Positions 22,000 to 34,429 are shown, numbered from the stretch's first letter. The stretch: DNA of 64,000 nucleotides from Lycorma delicatula (GCF_047948215.1 NC_134455.1:223614526-223678525); one strand, 5' to 3'. Notes: generated by a model from the sequence alone, not told the origin. Numbers and translations are program-made.

Positions 22000-22870
22000 G
22001 AATTTAGGTCCTCACTTCAAGATGTAAAACACCAAGTGCATCAGGGAAGTGTCTTGCTTTTCTTATTCTTAAAGTTCTTCTCAAAATCTTGAACCATTCA
22101 CTGTAACCCTCTTCGCAAATGACAATATATTATCTGAAGATAATTATTTAAAAGAAGTTCATAATTGTTTAACAGCAGTTCAAAAAATATTCACTGGATT
22201 GATTTTAACCATCTAACTTAAAATATGGATAAAAGCGTTGCATTGTGGATGCGTTGTTGCTGACTGCGTGGATAAAATTCCCATTAATGATAATGTATAT
22301 TTTTGCTACCAATAAACCAAACTTTTTGGGTATTTTAATAAATGACAAATTCTCTTGAGATGATCAATTTGTTTTCGTTTATAACAAAATCAAATCGTAT
22401 TGTTTTACTTTAAAGCGCTTTAATACAACGGTAAGCTTGTAATCAGTATTAAACATGATTTATGCTTACTTATATTCCCGTCTAAAGAATAATGTCATCT
22501 CTTGGGCTCCCACAAAAATTCAAAAAGATACAAAAGTGGGTTGTCATATCATTGTTTAGCGTCCATAAGTATGAACTGTGTGGACTGATATTTAAAAAAT
22601 TAAATATATTAACTTATCCTTCTATTTATATTTATGAATAGGCAATCATTGCAAAAAAGAATAGTCCTTTATTTTTTTTAAATAATAATATCCTCCACCT
22701 TTACCAATCAAGCAATAGATCTGTTTTCGTATAACTAAACATAATATTTCGGCTTACCAAGAAAGGATCTTATTACGCTTCCATTGCCATTTAACAACAC
22801 GTTGCCATGATAAATTACAAAACCATATAAAAAATCTTTCTACGAATTTATTGAAAATAATTAAAAGATT
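22000..22870 (+). mobile_element. Decayed LINE (Jockey/CR1-like reverse transcriptase, C-terminal half)
   Basis: Broken plus-strand frames recover, in order: a VHQGSVL-like motif (from the conserved PQGSVLGP), LFANDNIL (from the F/YADD catalytic box, first Asp replaced by Asn), FLGILINDKFSWDDQ-like (standard FLGI.+D..L.W..H), then NKIKSYCFTLKRF and IYAYLYSRLKNNVISW (typical ...Y.S.L.YG..FW). Many stops; no intact protein. The order and spacing are those of a LINE reverse transcriptase. Confidence 0.7.
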
Positions 22871-23764
22871 TTCTTTTAAAATAATATTATTCTGTCGTTG
22901 AATTTCTAAATACTACTAAAGTTTTTTTTTAAAAACCATCCATTTTTTACATTCCGTTCCATGAGTACGTAGATACGAATATGCTCAAAATAATTTCAAA
23001 TCACCCGAAAATGATTTTCAATCACCCCTTCTGATTTGTGAATTATTTTATAGTAAATTTTTATATCGACAGAAAAACATTGTTTTTATAAAAATAAATT
23101 CGTTTCATCCAGTTTCAAATAATTTTTTTAACATCTTTTAGATCGTTATTTAATTCATTATACTGAACTAAAACATAGTAAGGTCATCCTAGAAGGTTGA
23201 AGTATTACGTTGTACAACACGAAAATTTTTCATTTTTATGTAAGTAAAATTATGATTCTTTTAGAATTAAATCGCTTGCTTTTTTAGTAAACGTTACACA
23301 TTCGTAAATAAAAACGCATGGAAATATCAAAATTTTTAATTCACTAAAAATCGGTTACGTAAATTATATTTACTGGCACCAGATAAAGAACTAGATTTGA
23401 CAGCTCATTTTTGTATCCCGAAGGCTCGTCCTAACTTTAACTTCAAAATGTAATATTATACACAGTATATTTTACACGAGAAAATAGTAGGTATAATAAA
23501 TATTTAATAAAGATGCCAAGCTTAGTAACTGATTTAGAGCTTCAAAAGAAAAATATACGATTTGATCTTATCTCAAACTAAATCGTTTCGTCATCCTACA
23601 AAAATTATCACCTAACAAGACGCTGAAAAATTTTGCACCAAGGGAAAATCTTCAGTGAATGTTATGGAAAAATACCATAATGATGTTTAATTTCGTCAAA
23701 TATAACAAACTGTTCAAAAAAACAACCTGTGAACCCGGTTCAAAAGAAAAACTGGAATATATAC
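22871..23764. other. AT-rich noncoding DNA
   Basis: No feature recognised. Confidence 0.5.
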
Positions 23765-24034
23765 CCACCGGGTTGGTCTAGTGGTGAACTCGTCATCGCA
23801 AATCAGCTGTTCATAGTCGAGTGTTCTAAGGTTCAAATCCTAAGAAAGGCAGTTACTTTTATACGGATTTTAATATTAGATCGTGGATACCGGTGATCTT
23901 TGGTGGTTAGGATTCAATTAACCATACATCTCAGGAATAGTCGACCTGACACTGTACAAGACTACATTCATACATATCATCCTCTGAAGTAATACCTTAC
24001 GGTGGTTCCGGAGGCCAAACAGAAAAAGAATAAA
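23765..24034 (+). repeat. tRNA-derived SINE (family 1)
   Basis: Same structure as 21610-21905: GGGTTGGTCTAGTGGTGAAC head, GGTTCAAATCCTAAG B box, GGCAGTTACTTTTATACGGA body, and tail CTCTGAAGTAATACCT...GGAGGCCAAACAG followed by A-rich sequence. Possible short flanking repeat GAATATATA/GAATAAATA. Confidence 0.88.
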
Positions 24035-27000
24035 TAATTGCACTTCGAGGAAACGACTTGTTTGATACCAATTTTGAGGGCACGAGAGATTCATCGGATT
24101 CCAAGAATTATACCCGGCATACTTTTCATAATGTAGTAACGCACAAATCAAACATTATTTGGGTTATACTTGCAGTTAACAGAAATTAGTTAATACACTG
24201 TACCAGAAATGAAGAACTGAATAACATTTTCTTTTATAAAATTACATTCGAACAGATCCGCTAAAAGATTAATTAAATATATTATAATTATTTTACGTTA
24301 ATTAATCTTTTTATATTTAAATGATCAAAGTGCTGCATTTTCAGAGTAAATCTAATCAGCTCATAAAATGTACGCAAGCCATGCCGATGTCTGTTTTTAA
24401 TAGTACTTAAAACAGTTGGCTACTAATTTCGCTAAATATATTTCGTATTGTTCAGTTATTAAAAAGACGTGAATTTTTCCCCAAAGATGGTTACATTTTT
24501 ACGAATTTTTTTTTATTTTTGTATGTTTGTTAAATACAGAAATAAAAGTCATATTTTGTTTACATCCACGAGATGGTATCTTATCTAACAGATGTGTTGT
24601 AAATAGGGAACTAAACGTGGCCAACAAATTTTTAAAAGGTAAACTTCTCATTTTTTAAACACTTCTGTTAAGATATTTTTTTCTGAACTACGTTGCAGTT
24701 CCTTACTAAGTCAGTCGTGTTATAGCTAGTAAAAACATGAAATGTCACTGAGAAAGAAGCCTCATTATATTTCTAATTAGAAAAGATTTTCTAAAGATTT
24801 TTCTAAAGATTTTCTGTTAGCAAATTTTCAAATACAGTGAAACCTGAATAATTCAAAGTTGTAGGGCTGCATAAAATGTTGACTTGTCAAAAAATTCAAA
24901 TTAAACACATTATAACCTTGCAAGTTACAATGAGCTGTTGAGCCTAATTTTCAAAGTACCGTTAAAAAAAATTAGTATATTGATTTGATTAGTTTAAATT
25001 GCACACGGAAACGACCGATATAAAAGCTGTAATTGAATCATTTAAAACTAAATATAAAACTAATTCATCCATACTTAAAACTCAGAGACCAACGGCATCC
25101 AAATAGGTAAAATGCAGATGGATGACTAAAACAAAAATTATGTACCATTTCAAGTATGTAAGCGATAATAAGGTGGAAATGCAGTGATAGTACGTAGGCG
25201 GGTATAAAATCATGCCGTAATCTCAGTCGATTAGATAGATAGTAGTTTTCTTTTGTCTATAAAGCAAGCAACTAATTATGATTTTGATATTTACATGTAT
25301 CTACGAATAATCAATCTATTACATCACTAACACCTAATTAGAGAGAAGGGATCGAAATATGATATCGAACATTTGGTGTACGATCAAACATTTTACCTGG
25401 AGTGCTAGAGCCATCCATTTTGATTAAAATATATTTTTGCCTTCTGATATTGAATTATATTTTTCTATTGGAGTTATATTTAAAATTTACAATTATATTT
25501 TTATCATCCGATTATTTAAATATCATATTCATTGGAATGAGTTTAGGTGTAGAAGATTATTCAAAGGCAGAAAGTAATTACTGGGAATAATTTTTTTTTA
25601 CTACAAATATTAATAATAATAGTACATTAATAATGTTTCTACAACATTAGAAACAAACACCTTGGCAATCTTTTTACTTCTGATGACTTCCAACTGGATT
25701 TTGTTACAACAAACAGTCGAGCTTTGTCTGGATCATTATTAAAAATCGACCACTATTTAAAAAATAAATAACCAAATTTTTATCAATTAACAAAACTGCA
25801 TTATCAAACATTTCTCTGTATCAAAGTAATAAGAACGCCACTAGATCTAACAATTCTTTAACTGTCAATGCTTTTGAACAAAATCTATTTAGTTTTAAAT
25901 ACAACCGGTTTAATCTTTAGATATGCAAGCATTCTGAAAAATACTTAGGTACAAAGAAAAACAAAAATAAACTAAATACAGACACAATTAATGTAAATTA
26001 ATTCATTAAAAAATATACTCATATATCTCCTTTAAATTACTCAGACAGTCCAAGGATATATAAAAGTACAAACTTAATCTTCATTATAAATCTCAATAAA
26101 AAAAAACAAATTATTGACAAAAAATAATCAATTTATCTTACAAATTAATTAAATTTCTAAATTTTTATCTAGCGAAACAGCACTTACATAAGTAAGAAAT
26201 TTATTTGAGTTATTCACAGGGTTTCCTATCACCAGGATAAACAAAACACTTGTAACACAATGCATAAACATAATCAATCCGTAATATGCATATTCACCTG
26301 CTACCCAAAACATTCTTCACTTGCGTATAATTAAAAAAAAAAGAAAAGAAATCACATTAAAATGAGTAAAATATCAAATTTACTATCATGTATGTATTCA
26401 ATATTAATAAAAAATCCTTTTTAATTTAAACAAAAATAACAAGAAGAATCATTTAATTTTGTCAATAATCTAGCTCCATAAAAGGAAGGAATTTTATTAA
26501 TATATCCTCATTATTATCTCCAATATCAAAAAATTTATTTATAAGCTGCTTTCTAAATAATAAAAAAGTGGGAAATATTAAAACAGAATGTTAACATTAC
26601 GCTTACCCAAAGAATATATTTTTCAGTTTTTGTAAACATTAAATTCACGTTCCTTTAGTTTAATATACGGTTTCTTTTTAAGGATAACCATAACTATCAA
26701 TCTTAACTTGTTAATTTGAGTATTATAAGAAAAATGTCTTTCCCCAAGTTAGGAAAATTAAAAGTCTGCAAAATAAGGTATACTGGATTCTAAAATTAAA
26801 TCTATATTCTTGCTAACCATATTATGTTTAGAAGAATCCAGTAAGGACTGAAAATTGTTCTGCAGTCTGCATGATCTGCGAGAGCTAAACATCATTAGCA
26901 CCAATGAGAGAGAAATAACTCCTAAGAATGAAAATTCGCTAAATGGCATCTTATGGATAAACCCTTATTTATATTCCTTATATTTAAATAACATTGCTTT

Positions 27001-27046
27001 GGAAAACGATTACCCGACATACCTAGGACCTATAGTAAAGTACTTT
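24035..27046. other. AT-rich intergenic DNA
   Basis: Three kilobases with no convincing exon or mobile element. Overlapping short frames on both strands near 26,760-27,070 do not resemble known proteins and have no good splice sites. Confidence 0.45.
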
Positions 27047-27771
27047 ATGAATTATGAGATTTTTATTAACTAACTGGAACTAATAGAAATATTCAAACAT
27101 TTATCCTTTATCAAAAATGAATGGTATGCGGAGGCGTAGGTATATATACAATGTATGTATAAGATGAATATTAGGCCTGTTTTCACGAGGTAGACAGTCG
27201 CTGTGTAGGGCATTATATTACTCTTTTCTTGTAACATTATGCTCACTCAGAATTCAAGTATTCTACAATACAGTGTGTGTTTAACTATAAATATAGCAAA
27301 AATTCTTTTCACAATTAAAATTTATTGTCATATTGTTTAATTTCAGACAATAATTACTTTAAAAATATTTAGCATACTTATAAATATTTCTTACTGTGTA
27401 CAGTAGAAATGAATTATGAGATTTTTATTAACTAACTGGAACTAATAGAAATATTCAAACATTTATCCTTTGTCAAAAATGAATGGTATGCGGAGGCGTA
27501 GGTATATATACAATGTATGTATAAGATGAATATTAGGCCTGTTTTCACGAGGTAGACAGTCGCTGTGTAGGGCATTATATTACTCTTTTCTTGTAACATT
27601 ATGCTCACTCAGAATTCAAGTATTCTACAATACAGTGTGTGTTTAACTATAAATATAGCAAAAATTCTTTTCACAATTAAAATTTATTGTCATATTGTTT
27701 AATTTCAGACAATAATTACTTTAAAAATATTTAGCATACTTATAAATATTTCTTACTGTGTACAGTAGAAA
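27047..27771 (+). repeat. Two-copy tandem duplication, 362-bp unit
   Basis: Unit 1 is 27047-27408 and unit 2 is 27409-27771. By direct reading they are identical except for one base (CTTTATCAAA in unit 1, CTTTGTCAAA in unit 2). Neither contains a recognisable gene or transposon end. Near-identity means a very recent duplication or an assembly duplicate. Confidence 0.95.
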
Positions 27772-27874
27772 AACGAATAACTTATACTTGTATTAATAGA
27801 TTATTATTACACTCCCTCCATAAAATGAATGACTACTTTATACGCATAAAGGTTATCAAAATATTTCATTTTCA

Positions 27875-29060
27875 TTGAGGTGTTTTTTTTCCGTAGTGAG
27901 AGGAAAAAGCTCTACCAGCCGCCGGCAATCACCCGCTAAAAACCCTCTCCCACTAGTCACGGGATTTCAAGATCAAAAGTTCAAAAACTCTGAAAAGAAA
28001 AGCAGGATCATCTTAAATCTAAATCGCAGTCGTGCTCATTCAGCACATCAAAATGTTCAAGACCGGTTAGTGGATTAGACAGTTTTGACCAAGGTATTGT
28101 AAGAACAGTTAATAAGTTTAACGCAAAACGATAATAAACTGCCTACATTAAATAAACTACGTGAAGAACTCCAAAAGAGTATTTAAACGTTCTAGAACTA
28201 CACTAGCAGCTATCCTGAAAGAGTTGAGTTTAAGTGATGTAAAACTGATGAGGATAGTAAACGTTTGATTGAGAAAGAAGACAACGCGTGGAAGAGGATA
28301 GAATATTTAAGAAAAATGACCAATTGCAGGAAAGAAAATTCTTCGATTGTTTATTTCTATGATAGTATATTTTAACGTCCCATTCGACGTCAAAATATCG
28401 TGGTCGGAAGGTAGTGGTACGGGAGTAAAAGTGTCGCTTAATAAAGGTGATCAGTTAATCATAATCCACGCTGGAGGAGAAATGGAGTTGATTCTGAACG
28501 CGTTGTTAACTTGAAAAACGAGTTCAAAAAGCGATGACTACCACGACCGCGTCAACAACAAAAATTTTGAAGTGGACATCTGAAAATTTATTTCCTGGTC
28601 TTCCTCCCCAGTATGTGGTTTTTATCGATAATGCGCCATACCACAATTCACTTCTAGATCCAGTTCAAATAATAGGAAAAGAGGCATGGTTAGAAAAGAA
28701 CTATATTCCGTTTAATAAAGCATTGTTAAAACCACATTTATATGATATAATTACATCATATAGAAATTCAAAAATAAGGTTCCATTTTGATAAACTATTA
28801 AAAAAACACGGGCATCAGGTTCTGCGACTTCTACCTTACCCTCCCGATTTAAATCTGATCGAGATGGTATGGTCGGCTCTGAAAAGATATGTTGGTAATA
28901 ATAACACAACATTTTGAATGCCAGATATTAAAAAATTAGCCGAGGAAAAATGAATAAAATGAAAAAGGATGATTGAAAACCACGTTACGAATATGTAAAA
29001 AAAGCTGAAACTGATATAAAAAGATGTTACCGCTAATCGATGAGTGACGGATAAATTTAT
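27875..29060 (+). pseudogene. IS630/Tc1-mariner superfamily transposase pseudogene
   Basis: Frameshifted pieces in one orientation cover a whole transposase. The helix-turn-helix part lies around 27,930-28,130. Then come KLPTLNKLREELQKSI, a RIEYLRKM..YRKEN segment with a decayed first-Asp region, KGDQLIIIHAGGE, and a clean 127-codon frame (28534-28917) with the second Asp motif VVFIDNAPYHN and the third acidic motif PYPPDLNLIEMVWSALK. The long spacing and HAGGE box mark the IS630-like insect branch rather than classical mariner. At least four frame breaks; terminal repeats were not found. Confidence 0.8.
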
Positions 29061-29925
29061 CATACATCTAGACTGTGGTAGTGCAACTGATTGTTCCGAT
29101 GAACACAGATGGTGAACTTCCTCAGGAAATGGACATATAATCCGAATTTCAAGTAAGTTTTAATAATAATAATAATAGTAGTAGAGTCAAAAACGAAAAC
29201 AATGGTACAAAAAAAGATTTGAAAATTCTAAATAATAAAAAATTTTAAATATTGTATAAAAAACAAATGTATAACTGTGCATCTCATTTAGTGAAATTAA
29301 GGAAACAATATACATTCAAACACCAGTTCATTTTTTTTTAAATACACCTAAATTAAAATTTTTATCTTTGCAATCTCTATTTATTGAGTTATTAATACCA
29401 ATTACTTAATAATGAATTATAACTAATAAAACATGAAAACGGTAATAAATTAAAGTGGATAAATAAAAAGTAAGAGTATTATTGTTGACCTATTATGATG
29501 GATGTAAATGTATCCAGGTTTGGTAGTAATACAGTCTCGATCTTCTCCAACCCAAGCTTTTGCTTTCATTGTACTCACTGTACGGTTTCTCGTTGTAATA
29601 TTTAACATAATGAGTGTAACGGTAAATGTCTTCCTCTCACACAATCATTCTTGTTTCGCTCTCGCACTTATGTATACATGATCGCATTCCGCATTCCAAG
29701 ACTGACTCGCGTGAATATAATTCTTGTTATTCCACTGCATTTTTCTTCGTAAATTTACTTTGTTTTTTCACTCATACATGAATCTGTGCACCTACATATA
29801 CAGACCCACTTTGCACAGATGCATTCTGTTCTGTTTATTCTAGGCTAATTTTTTTCACTACAGGTCTGCACGGCTTAAACTTTTTCCTTTTGGTTATGTT
29901 GAAATATACGTTTCGCAGTCCACAG
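29061..29925. other. Noncoding DNA
   Basis: Mixed-composition sequence without a recognised gene. Includes short (AAT)n around 29,163-29,178. Confidence 0.4.
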
Positions 29926-29939
29926 AATCAACATAATCT
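29926..29939 (+). repeat. 14-bp target-site duplication, left copy
   Basis: AATCAACATAATCT here and AATCAGCATAATCT at 30079-30092 (13 of 14 identical) bracket the SINE at 29940-30078. Confidence 0.85.
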
Positions 29940-30078
29940 TTTTTTTAAGTATTGCTTCAGAGGATAAGATGAATGACAATCTTTTTAACGTGTGAAAAGC
30001 CATGACTGACCGGGATTCAAACCCGGGATTTCCAGATGAGAGGCCGAGACGCTACCATTCGCGCCACAGAGGCCGCCA
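29940..30078 (-). repeat. Short tRNA-derived SINE with a different head (family 2)
   Basis: On the minus strand it begins GGCGGCCTCTGTGGCGCGAA, carries A-box-like TGGCGCGAATGGTAGCG and a perfect B box/T arm (CCGGGTTTGAATCCCGG: 5-bp stem, TTTGAAT loop). It then passes into ATTCATCTTATCCTCTGAAG and an A-rich end. The 7-base acceptor strand GGCGGCC has no pairing partner after the T arm, so this is a SINE head and not a working tRNA gene. The CTCTGAAGYAATAC tail resembles that of family 1. Confidence 0.85.
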
Positions 30079-30189
30079 AATCAGCATAATCTAACATAAC
30101 CTACTCTCATTTCGCTCATTAATTTTGTCTAATTAACATAAAATATACAACAACAAAACTTATAACTATATAATAAACGTGAACTAAAT

Positions 30190-30314
30190 ACAATCTATAC
30201 TGCGGGGATCAGGGTCACTCGATCAAGGACTGCCGTGAGGCCACCAAATGTCTAGACTGCGATAGCCGGTCCCATAGAACTGGAAGCGCAGGGTGTAGAA
30301 ACCCGCATGATTAA
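30190..30314 (+). pseudogene. ORF1 (gag-like) 3' end with CCHC knuckles
   Basis: The frame reads YCGDQGHSIKDCREATKCLD, then CDSRSHRTGSAGC, ending HD-stop. This is the remainder of one zinc knuckle (its first Cys lost to the 5' truncation) plus a second (C-x2-C-x4-H-x6-C). The stop at 30312-30314 overlaps the ORF2 ATG at 30307. Such overlapping ORFs are usual in R1-clade elements. ORF1 proteins bind the element RNA. Confidence 0.75.
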
Positions 30315-31000
30315 AGTGCTTTTACTGAATAACAACAGGAGTTTACTGTCCGGTGACCTTGCAAAGGAAATTGCCACGAGAGGTGAATATGACTTTATTG
30401 TAGCCACGGAGCCCAATGTACGTTCGGTGGCCAGGCCGCAGAGGGTTCCGGACAGAAATGGTGAGGTAGCCATCAGACGAGTAGCCAACAACAGGGATTT
30501 CGGACTTTATCTCAGAGAGGATGATATTGTTGCCGTCGAACTATGCGATTTGATTTTGGTGGGGACTTACATCAGCCCAAACTGTGCTTTGGATCAATTC
30601 CAAGATAGAATCTTTAGTCTACAGCGCATAATCATGCAGTCTAGGAAACGCGTATTAATACTCGTGATTTCAACTGCAGAGCAACGGCGGCTGGCGCCGT
30701 CTCATCCAATGTAAGAGGTAGAACACTGGAGGAATTCCTGGCTACTACATGGGCGACGTGCATAAATTACGGAACACCTATGTACAATGCCAGAGGGCAC
30801 ACATCAATAATAGACTTTGCAATCAACGATAACAGAATACATCCGGACACAGTAGTCTTTAAAGTATTGATGGAAGAGACGGCGAGTGATCACAAGGCGG
30901 TAGCCGTAGATATCAGTGATCAAGTTACAGGAAGCATCAACAAAATGTCACACCAAGATGGTCGAACAACCAAATTCAAAGGATCGTAAGGAATGCGGCT
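30307..31000 (+). pseudogene. LINE ORF2, endonuclease domain
   Basis: An apurinic-type endonuclease that nicks target DNA. The frame starts MIKVLLLNNNRSLLSGDLAK and includes the ...DFIVATEP catalytic-Glu segment and VGTYISPN. A frame break near 30,660-30,700 precedes DFNCRATAAGAVSSNVRGR (the conserved GDFNA region), then GTPMYNARGHTSIIDFAIND and ETASDHKAV (catalytic SDH box). The residues expected for activity are recognisable, but stops and frameshifts prevent an intact protein. Confidence 0.8.
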
Positions 31001-31250
31001 CGTAGAATCGCAGAGTGCACGCAAATAGATCCTGTCAGTTTTCAAAACATTATCACCGATGAAATGTCCAGAATCCCATGTAATGCAACAAGGCATACTA
31101 CTGTGTATTATGGAATGGTGATATAGCTAGCCAAAGAGATTATATGCACAGATGTAAGAGGAAAGCGCAGAGGCTTCGCACCTACTTCGGTATAAATGAA
31201 GAAAGTAGTAGAGCCATGGAAGAATATAGAACCGCCAGAAAACGCCTAAA

Positions 31251-32490
31251 TTACCTTATTAAACTAACTAAACGCAAGAAGTAACAAGAACTGTGTAAAG
31301 ACCTGGATAATGACCCTTGGGGTAAAGCATTCCAAATCATAGCAAAACGTCTTGGTCGGCAAGCTCCAATACTAAACAGTGATGAAGCTATACGACAGCT
31401 AAGAACCTTATTCCCCAGGGAGGATACTGGAAACAGAGCGATACTTGAATGCGAAAGGGGTACATTCGATCGACAAGAGGTGTTAAATGCGATCAAGAAA
31501 CTCAGCAATAAGAAAAGCCCAGGGCCAGACGGTATACCAGCAGCAATTCTTAAGGGTCTGGCAGAAGCTGTTCCCTGGGAGATGGTGTACATGGCCAGCT
31601 TTGGACTTCAAAACCGCATGTTTCCAAGCTGCTGGAAGGCTGCAAGAACCGTCTTCCTGCCCAAGCTAGCCGCGAATATAGATCAATCTGGATACCGGCC
31701 CATAAGTCTTATCAATAATATGGGGAAGACGGTTGAACGACTTATAGCCTCCAGACTACAGAATGAGTTAGAGGAGAAGAACTGCCTACACCAAGAACAG
31801 TACGGCTTTAGGAAAGGGCGTTCCACGATACAGGCGATTAAGAGAGTTACGGAATGGGCAACAGCAGCCAGAAGCGGTACTCGGAGATCTAGAAGTCTGC
31901 CATTACTGGATGTAAAAAACGCATTTGGATCTGTACCGTGGCCGGCGATTATTGATGCTCTAATAAACATGAACATCAGTGATTACATTGTAAATCAGAT
32001 TAATTAGTACTTACACGAAAGACATACTGAGGTCAAGACTGTTGACGGTAAATTTTCAGATGTTGGCGGCGTTCCACAGGAGTCCGTTCTAGGACCCATA
32101 CTCTGGAATGTTTTCTATGATGGAATATTCAGGCTTCCTCATCCGGAATGAGTGAGGATTGTCGGCTATGCAGATGACGTTGCGGTACTGGTGGAAGATA
32201 GGGAAATGGACCATCTTGAAATTAAGGCAAATCAGGCCTTACAACTATTAGACGAATGGTTAGATAACAACCAACTCCAAGTAGCCCCAGCTAAGTCAAA
32301 TGCATTTTGCTCTCTGGTAGGAGAAGGGTCAGAGGAATAAATATAGAAATAAGGGGGGAAATTATTCGTGAAGTCAGTAACGTCAAATACTTGGGCGTAT
32401 TCATAGATAAGAGTCTAAAGTACGGTTATCACATAGATATGATTTGTCAAAAGGTTACCCCTACAATTAAGGCTCTATGAGGTCTATTTA
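31251..32490 (+). pseudogene. LINE ORF2, reverse transcriptase domain
   Basis: From 31,470 the frame runs ...AIKKLSNKKSPGPDGIPAAI, then WKAARTVFLPK, SGYRPISLINNMGKTVERLI, QYGFRKGRSTIQAI, the first catalytic region LLDVKNAFGSVPW (usual Asp kept), GGVPQESVLGPILWN (Gly-to-Glu change in PQGS), and GYADDVAVLVED with the YADD box at about 32,164-32,175. A stop at 32,008 and frame breaks at about 32,150 and 32,335 interrupt it. The reading frame resumes as VKYLGVFIDKSLKYGYHI. A near-complete R1-type reverse transcriptase. Confidence 0.85.
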
Positions 32491-32513
32491 ATTACCACTG
32501 TGCACCGAAACTG

Positions 32514-33185
32514 GTGGTCAGAAGGTTAATCACAACGGTAATGATGTCATCTATCTTATACGCAGCACCAGTCTGGGGCACTGTAATGAATGTACAACGC
32601 AATAAACGCAAACTTAGAAGTGTGTACAGAGTAGCACTAATACGAGTTGTCTCAGGATATAGAATAATTTCTTACGATGCGTTACGTGTCTTAGCTGAAA
32701 CGCCTGCCATTGAATTACAGATAAAAGGCCGAAGTATGAGGGCGGCAGGTGTGCCAAGAGCCGAGGTAGAAGACACAGTCGTTAGCAACTGGCAAACCAC
32801 ATGGTCATCCGCTCAAGCAGGAGAGTGGACAAGAAGACTTATTCCCAATCTGAAAGAGTTGTTGGGTAGGGAGAAAGGTGGACTAAATTTCCACACCACT
32901 TAGTTCATGACAGGACATGGGTCGTTCGGGAAATATCTTAATAGAATCGGGAAAAGGCAGACGTCAAGGTGTCCGTACTGTCTGGAAGAAGACGACACGG
33001 AACACACCGTATTCAACTGCTATAGATGGGAGGGTCTCAGACATGAAATAAGGCATATTAACCTTACATCTGTCAACCTGGTTAGCTGGCTAATGCAATC
33101 CAATAACAACTGGGATTGGTTTTGCAATTTTGCGAGCACCATCCTCAAATCTAAAGAGGAAGAGGAGAGGCATCACAGACGATAG
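32514..33185 (+). pseudogene. LINE ORF2, C-terminal region with CCHC finger
   Basis: Two frames separated by a single stop at about 32,901. The first begins MVRRLITTVMMSSILYAAPV, as downstream of R1/TRAS reverse transcriptases. The second contains GHGSFGKYLNRI and the zinc finger CPYCLEEDDTEHTVFNC (C-x2-C-x8-H-x4-C), a hallmark of the R1 clade C terminus. It ends at a stop at 33183-33185. Confidence 0.85.
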
Positions 33186-33676
33186 GGCAGGGAGGACAGT
33201 CCCACCCCGGAGAGCCCGTATGCTTAGGTATGCGGGTTCCGGAGATGGGGTGGGAACTCCTGAGGTTGCTTGAAAGGGATAGAGAAAAGACCGAGTCCCG
33301 GCTGGCGGTGTCGGTTCCTGGGAGCGCTTCGGTGCTTGCTGGGGCTGGCGTCGCTGGTTTGAGGCAGGCATAAAAGAGTAAAGACTCGGTTCTCTGGGTG
33401 TGGAGGGGGGACGGCATAGCCGGACCTTCCCTTACGTGCGGAGGATATTAGAGGCGGGCAGCAATAAGAAAAGATCTGGAACCGGGGGGGCTGATCTGCC
33501 GTGCCGGAAGTACAGCCGGTGGGTGGGGAGGCCCCCTTAGAGTCACAAGGACACACCCCTGGGACGTGTATACTTGAGTGGATGTCCAGCCCAGGGATGT
33601 AGGGGGAAAAAAAAATCCTATACTTGACAAGAGATAAAAATTAAAAAAATACAGCTGCCAAAAAAAAAAAAAAAAT
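33186..33676 (+). other. LINE 3' untranslated region and A-tail
   Basis: GC-rich sequence with several G-runs follows the ORF2 stop. It ends in A-rich sequence (AATTAAAAAAATACAGCTGCC then about 16 A). There is no rRNA homology that I can recognise. Confidence 0.75.
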
Positions 33677-34429
33677 TACCGTTTGAGTTGCTACTGTGGA
33701 GCAAACATAAATACATACTTACACACCTAAATACAATACACCTTTTGTTTTTGGGCAATGGTGTAAAAAGATCCATTTCAAAATCGATTTAGTTGGCAAC
33801 TATAATTATTTTTTTTATGATAAACTATTTACATAATTGTTATTGTTAGTTTAATGAAGCAATATGATACATCTTATGTACATTGCTTACATAAGAGGAA
33901 AGGTTGTATATATATATAATGTTATATTTATTGTAATAATTTTTTAAATAAATTCACATTATTATTATTATTTTCTTTTTATATATATATTTTTTTTTTA
34001 TGTATGGGCATCGAATTCTAAGGTAAATATCCCTCATCACATGAAACTGAGGAAAAATCATCGATAATAGGATTGACAGGTATAAGGATGTAGAGGGTGT
34101 TTATATTTAAATAAAACACAAAAATAAACTTAACATTAAAAACATTTAGATAAAATACTCAAATCTGCTAGACAATACCAAATTTGTATATTTCATTATG
34201 TATGTAAACAAAGAAACCCTACTCTCAGATGTAAAGGGCCTTCACATCGGGATCTGCAGTCAAACATGACAAATCTTTATTTCGCTGAAAGCTTATATAA
34301 ATGGGATATTAATCCACTCGCAAGAAGGTTCAAATCAACAGCAATAACATCTCTTAATCCATACCTCTTTCTAAGGTTATCATACATTGTAAACTCTTGA
34401 AGTAGATGCTTAGCAGTAGGGGATAGGCC
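33677..34429. other. Noncoding DNA
   Basis: AT-rich with short TA and TTA tracts (33,905-33,990). No gene recognised. Confidence 0.45.

Larger units (their letters stand above)
30186..33676 (+). mobile_element. R1-clade non-LTR retrotransposon (LINE), 5' truncated
   Basis: From left to right: end of the gag-like ORF1 with zinc knuckles, overlap of ORF1 stop with ORF2 start, endonuclease, reverse transcriptase, C-terminal C-C-H-C finger, a GC-rich 3' untranslated region and a final A-run (about 33,660-33,676). Base composition is far less AT-rich than the flanks, marking a foreign, fairly recent insertion. Only a handful of stops and frameshifts interrupt ORF2. The 5' end falls inside ORF1. 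No rDNA or telomeric repeat flanks it, so it is not at a classical R1 or TRAS/SART target. Confidence 0.88.

Noticed and set aside
26758..27073. Short genes on both strands near 26.9 kb
   Set aside because: Two overlapping frames on opposite strands cannot both be real, and neither has similarity, splice sites or a downstream partner.
30005..30077. tRNA gene on the minus strand
   Set aside because: The T arm is perfect, but the acceptor strand GGCGGCC has no complementary 3' strand, and the sequence continues into a SINE tail bounded by a 14-bp target duplication.
33090..33630. Overlapping minus-strand open frames of 60-110 codons
   Set aside because: They are antisense shadows of the GC-rich LINE 3' UTR; Pro/Ser-rich with no family resemblance.
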